From DATLMR01 sp035634255 (GTDB lineage: Bacteria > Acidobacteriota > Blastocatellia > UBA7656), in assembly GCA_035634255.1 (NCBI GenBank), contig DASQDI010000008.1:1-63398 (forward strand): a DNA stretch of 63,398 nt, given 5' to 3'. Every line of letters begins with the position of its first letter. Within the stretch, counting starts at the first letter, position 1. Of the stretch, positions 61,991-63,398 are shown in pieces. The position numbers and the translations under genes are program-made. The notes beneath the pieces are model-generated. The model was not told the DNA's origin. It searched no databases and saw only the letters and a list, made by a program, of their open reading frames with translations.

Positions 61991-62425
61991 TCAGGCGAAA
62001 GCGCGACCTGCATACAGACCCGGTCGAACAGCTTCCTCCCAATCCTCATCGTTTGTCCTTTCGAACAGAGCCTCGATCTTTTCGTGGTTCGGTATGGTTT
62101 TATCGGTCAGGATGCTATGGAAGATACCCCGCAGGTCGAACTCAGTACTTACGGTTAGCGTTAAGCGGATGAACGTAGTCAGGTCATTATCTGTTTCGAG
62201 TCCGTAGGACTGCGCTCTATTGATGGTCCGCACTAAATACTGCTCCAGTTCCGGGTCCGGGACGGTTGCTACCTTATCGGGAAATTCGCCCCGAACAGTC
62301 GGGCGAATCCGGCGCGCGAACCTTCTGTTCATTTCCTGTTGTAATACTCTCTTCTGTTTTTGACGAATGATTAAGATAATGCTTACCCTCGAAATTCTAA
62401 GCCTTGATTTGGATGGATCGATCAA
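61991..62425 (-). CDS. Small partner protein of the PLD-like gene (T6SS effector-associated type, tentative)
   Basis: An acidic/charged 144-aa protein. The frame begins with TTG at 62425, without a good ribosome binding site; GAGGG before an ATT near residue 16, or ATG 62332, are alternatives. The body VPDPELEQYLVRTINRAQSYGLETDNDLTTFIRLTLTVSTEFD...ILTDKTIPNHEKIEALF resembles a family of short proteins often coded beside type VI secretion effectors (from memory; not checked). It directly precedes the PLD-like gene. A role as chaperone, adaptor or immunity protein is inference. Confidence 0.6.
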   Translation of the reverse strand: MIDPSKSRLRISRVSIILIIRQKQKRVLQQEMNRRFARRIRPTVRGEFPDKVATVPDPELEQYLVRTINRAQSYGLETDNDLTTFIRLTLTVSTEFDLRGIFHSILTDKTIPNHEKIEALFERTNDEDWEEAVRPGLYAGRAFA

Positions 62426-62833
62426 GCTCAGGTCGCGGGCTCGGGCGCGGTCGGTCGTTAGATACGGGGAGACGACCTACAAGTCCTCGGGTTTCAAACG
62501 TGTTGTTTTAACGATGCGGCTAACGTGCGAGAACTTGTCTCTCCGCCGTCGTGAAATGCAAATGCCAGACTGCCCACGCGAGCGGCGTTAAGGCACGATG
62601 CGAGCCTGATTGATGTCTAATACTCTGTCCGGCGCCCGGAAGCGCCGCGTTCGGATCGTTCTGCCAACATGGGGAGAGCCGGTGCTTGCGCCTTCACTCT
62701 AGCTTGTTCGGGAGTCTGATCGTAGGCTGATGCCCCCGGAGGTCCCAGCGCATCGGTATTTTAGCACACGTCCGGGCAAATCGGTGTCGCGAGCGCCATT
62801 TTTTAACTTATCTCCGGCCCCCGGGCGCTGCTC
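62426..62833. other. Intergenic stretch
   Basis: Between the PLD module and the HEAT-repeat gene. I saw no gene, repeat or terminator in it that I could support. The base composition returns to the GC-rich level towards the right end. Confidence 0.35.
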
Positions 62834-63398
62834 TTATTTGCTCGCGGCTTTGATCCGGTTGATGGTGAAAGCGATCATCTGGGTGGCATAAGTGGGCAGG
62901 TCTTTCGCCTTCGCCATCTCTTCCAGAGCGGGGATGGCGCGCGCGTCTCCGAGCTGCCCGAGCGCGCCGGCCGCTCCGATTCGGACCGTGCTTGAGGGCT
63001 CGCGGGTCGCCTTTACGAGGGTGTCGAGAGCCCGGTCATCGCCTTTGCCCGTCTCGCCGATCAGTTGAAACGCGGCGACCCGAGTGTTCTCGAAATTACC
63101 CGGCGCGGAGTACTTCAGCCCCGTTTCGAGCGCGCGTTTGTCCTTCAACTGCGTGAGCCCTTCGAGCGCGCCCTGCCGGATCATCCCCTGCCATGACTCC
63201 TGTCTCGTCGCGCTCATCAGGGTGTCGAATGCCTGCGGGGCTCCCGACTTGCCGAGCCCGCGCAAGGCTTCGTAGACCGTGAAATAGCTCTCGTCCGAGC
63301 CGATAATCCTGATGAACATGTCGGCCAGCTTCGCGTCCCTGAAGTCGCCCAGGCCCTTTACCGCCTCCCTGCGGACGCGCGGCTCGCCGTCGCGCGCG
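62834..63398 (-). CDS. HEAT-repeat protein, partial at the window edge
   Basis: C-terminal 187 or so residues of a longer protein whose start lies beyond the right end; the first internal Met is at 63319. Helical HEAT-type repeats are visible (PRVRREAVKGLGDFRDAKLAD, LVKATREPSSTVRIGAAGALGQLGDARAIPALEEMAKA). The tail ends NRIKAASK. Such repeats often form the C-terminus of M1-family aminopeptidases in acidobacteria, but no catalytic part is in view. Confidence 0.75.
   Translation of the reverse strand, partial: ARDGEPRVRREAVKGLGDFRDAKLADMFIRIIGSDESYFTVYEALRGLGKSGAPQAFDTLMSATRQESWQGMIRQGALEGLTQLKDKRALETGLKYSAPGNFENTRVAAFQLIGETGKGDDRALDTLVKATREPSSTVRIGAAGALGQLGDARAIPALEEMAKAKDLPTYATQMIAFTINRIKAASK

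Noticed and set aside
62426..62833. A transposase remnant in the AT-rich region
   Set aside because: Short frames here (for example near 62510-62590) show no transposase motif and no inverted repeats.

Overview
The window looks like chromosomal DNA of an Acidobacteriota bacterium, most likely class Blastocatellia. This is an inference from gene content. It is GC-rich with several GTG and TTG starts, and it carries an ADOP-type MacB/FtsX permease, CSLREA and delta-60 surface proteins, DUF1844, TSP3/DUF5666 and GITMAE-repeat subtilase proteins, and a form-II Cox-like molybdenum hydroxylase. No rRNA, tRNA, CRISPR array or intact transposon was seen.

Layout. 0-6.5 kb (minus strand): a Ca-binding low-complexity exoprotein, an HD-GYP signalling protein and a secreted subtilase ending in nine GITMAE repeats. 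6.8-10.9 kb (plus): an assimilatory sulfur operon (siroheme methyltransferase, APS reductase, APS kinase, siroheme reductase) preceded by a promoter, a Cys-rich leader peptide, an intrinsic terminator and a matching antiterminator. I read this as a cysteine-responsive attenuator. 11.1-21.4 kb: two radical-SAM/FAD (halogenase-like) gene pairs plus an asparagine-synthetase-like protein without a nucleophile Cys. Between them lie a GH9 glycosidase, a B3/B4 protein, a metallothionein-like protein and a DUF1990 protein.

21.4-31.8 kb: secreted redox and surface proteins (TPR-thioredoxin, YHS protein, PQQ dehydrogenase, DUF4214/beta-helix protein, large di-heme cytochrome c). 31.9-43.2 kb: ADOP permease, CSLREA protein, second subtilase, NAD kinase, ceramidase-like protein, SDR and a BIG2/LVIVD-propeller protein. 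43.5-49.9 kb: beta-propeller protein, then a compact housekeeping run read DUF1844 - MBL hydrolase - ribF on the minus strand, and mazG and cstA on the plus strand. 50.1-54.4 kb: coxS-coxL-coxM-coxG-like operon. 54.5-59.5 kb: ispG, an alpha/beta hydrolase, and an ABC ATPase with a large fused permease.

59.5-62.8 kb is visibly more AT-rich. It holds a decayed delta-60 protein and a two-gene module: a PLD-like protein with a Cys-rich N-terminus and a small protein of a type I associate with T6SS effectors. The right edge cuts a HEAT-repeat protein.

The observations I consider most novel are: (1) the cysteine attenuator at 6.8-7.03 kb; (2) two unannotated tiny genes encoding peptides of 18 and 20 residues that share the N-terminus MKVKT-x-V-[KR]-AG, each with an AAAGGAG ribosome binding site and with synonymous divergence between them; (3) the paired radical-SAM/FAD enzymes; (4) the PLD module.
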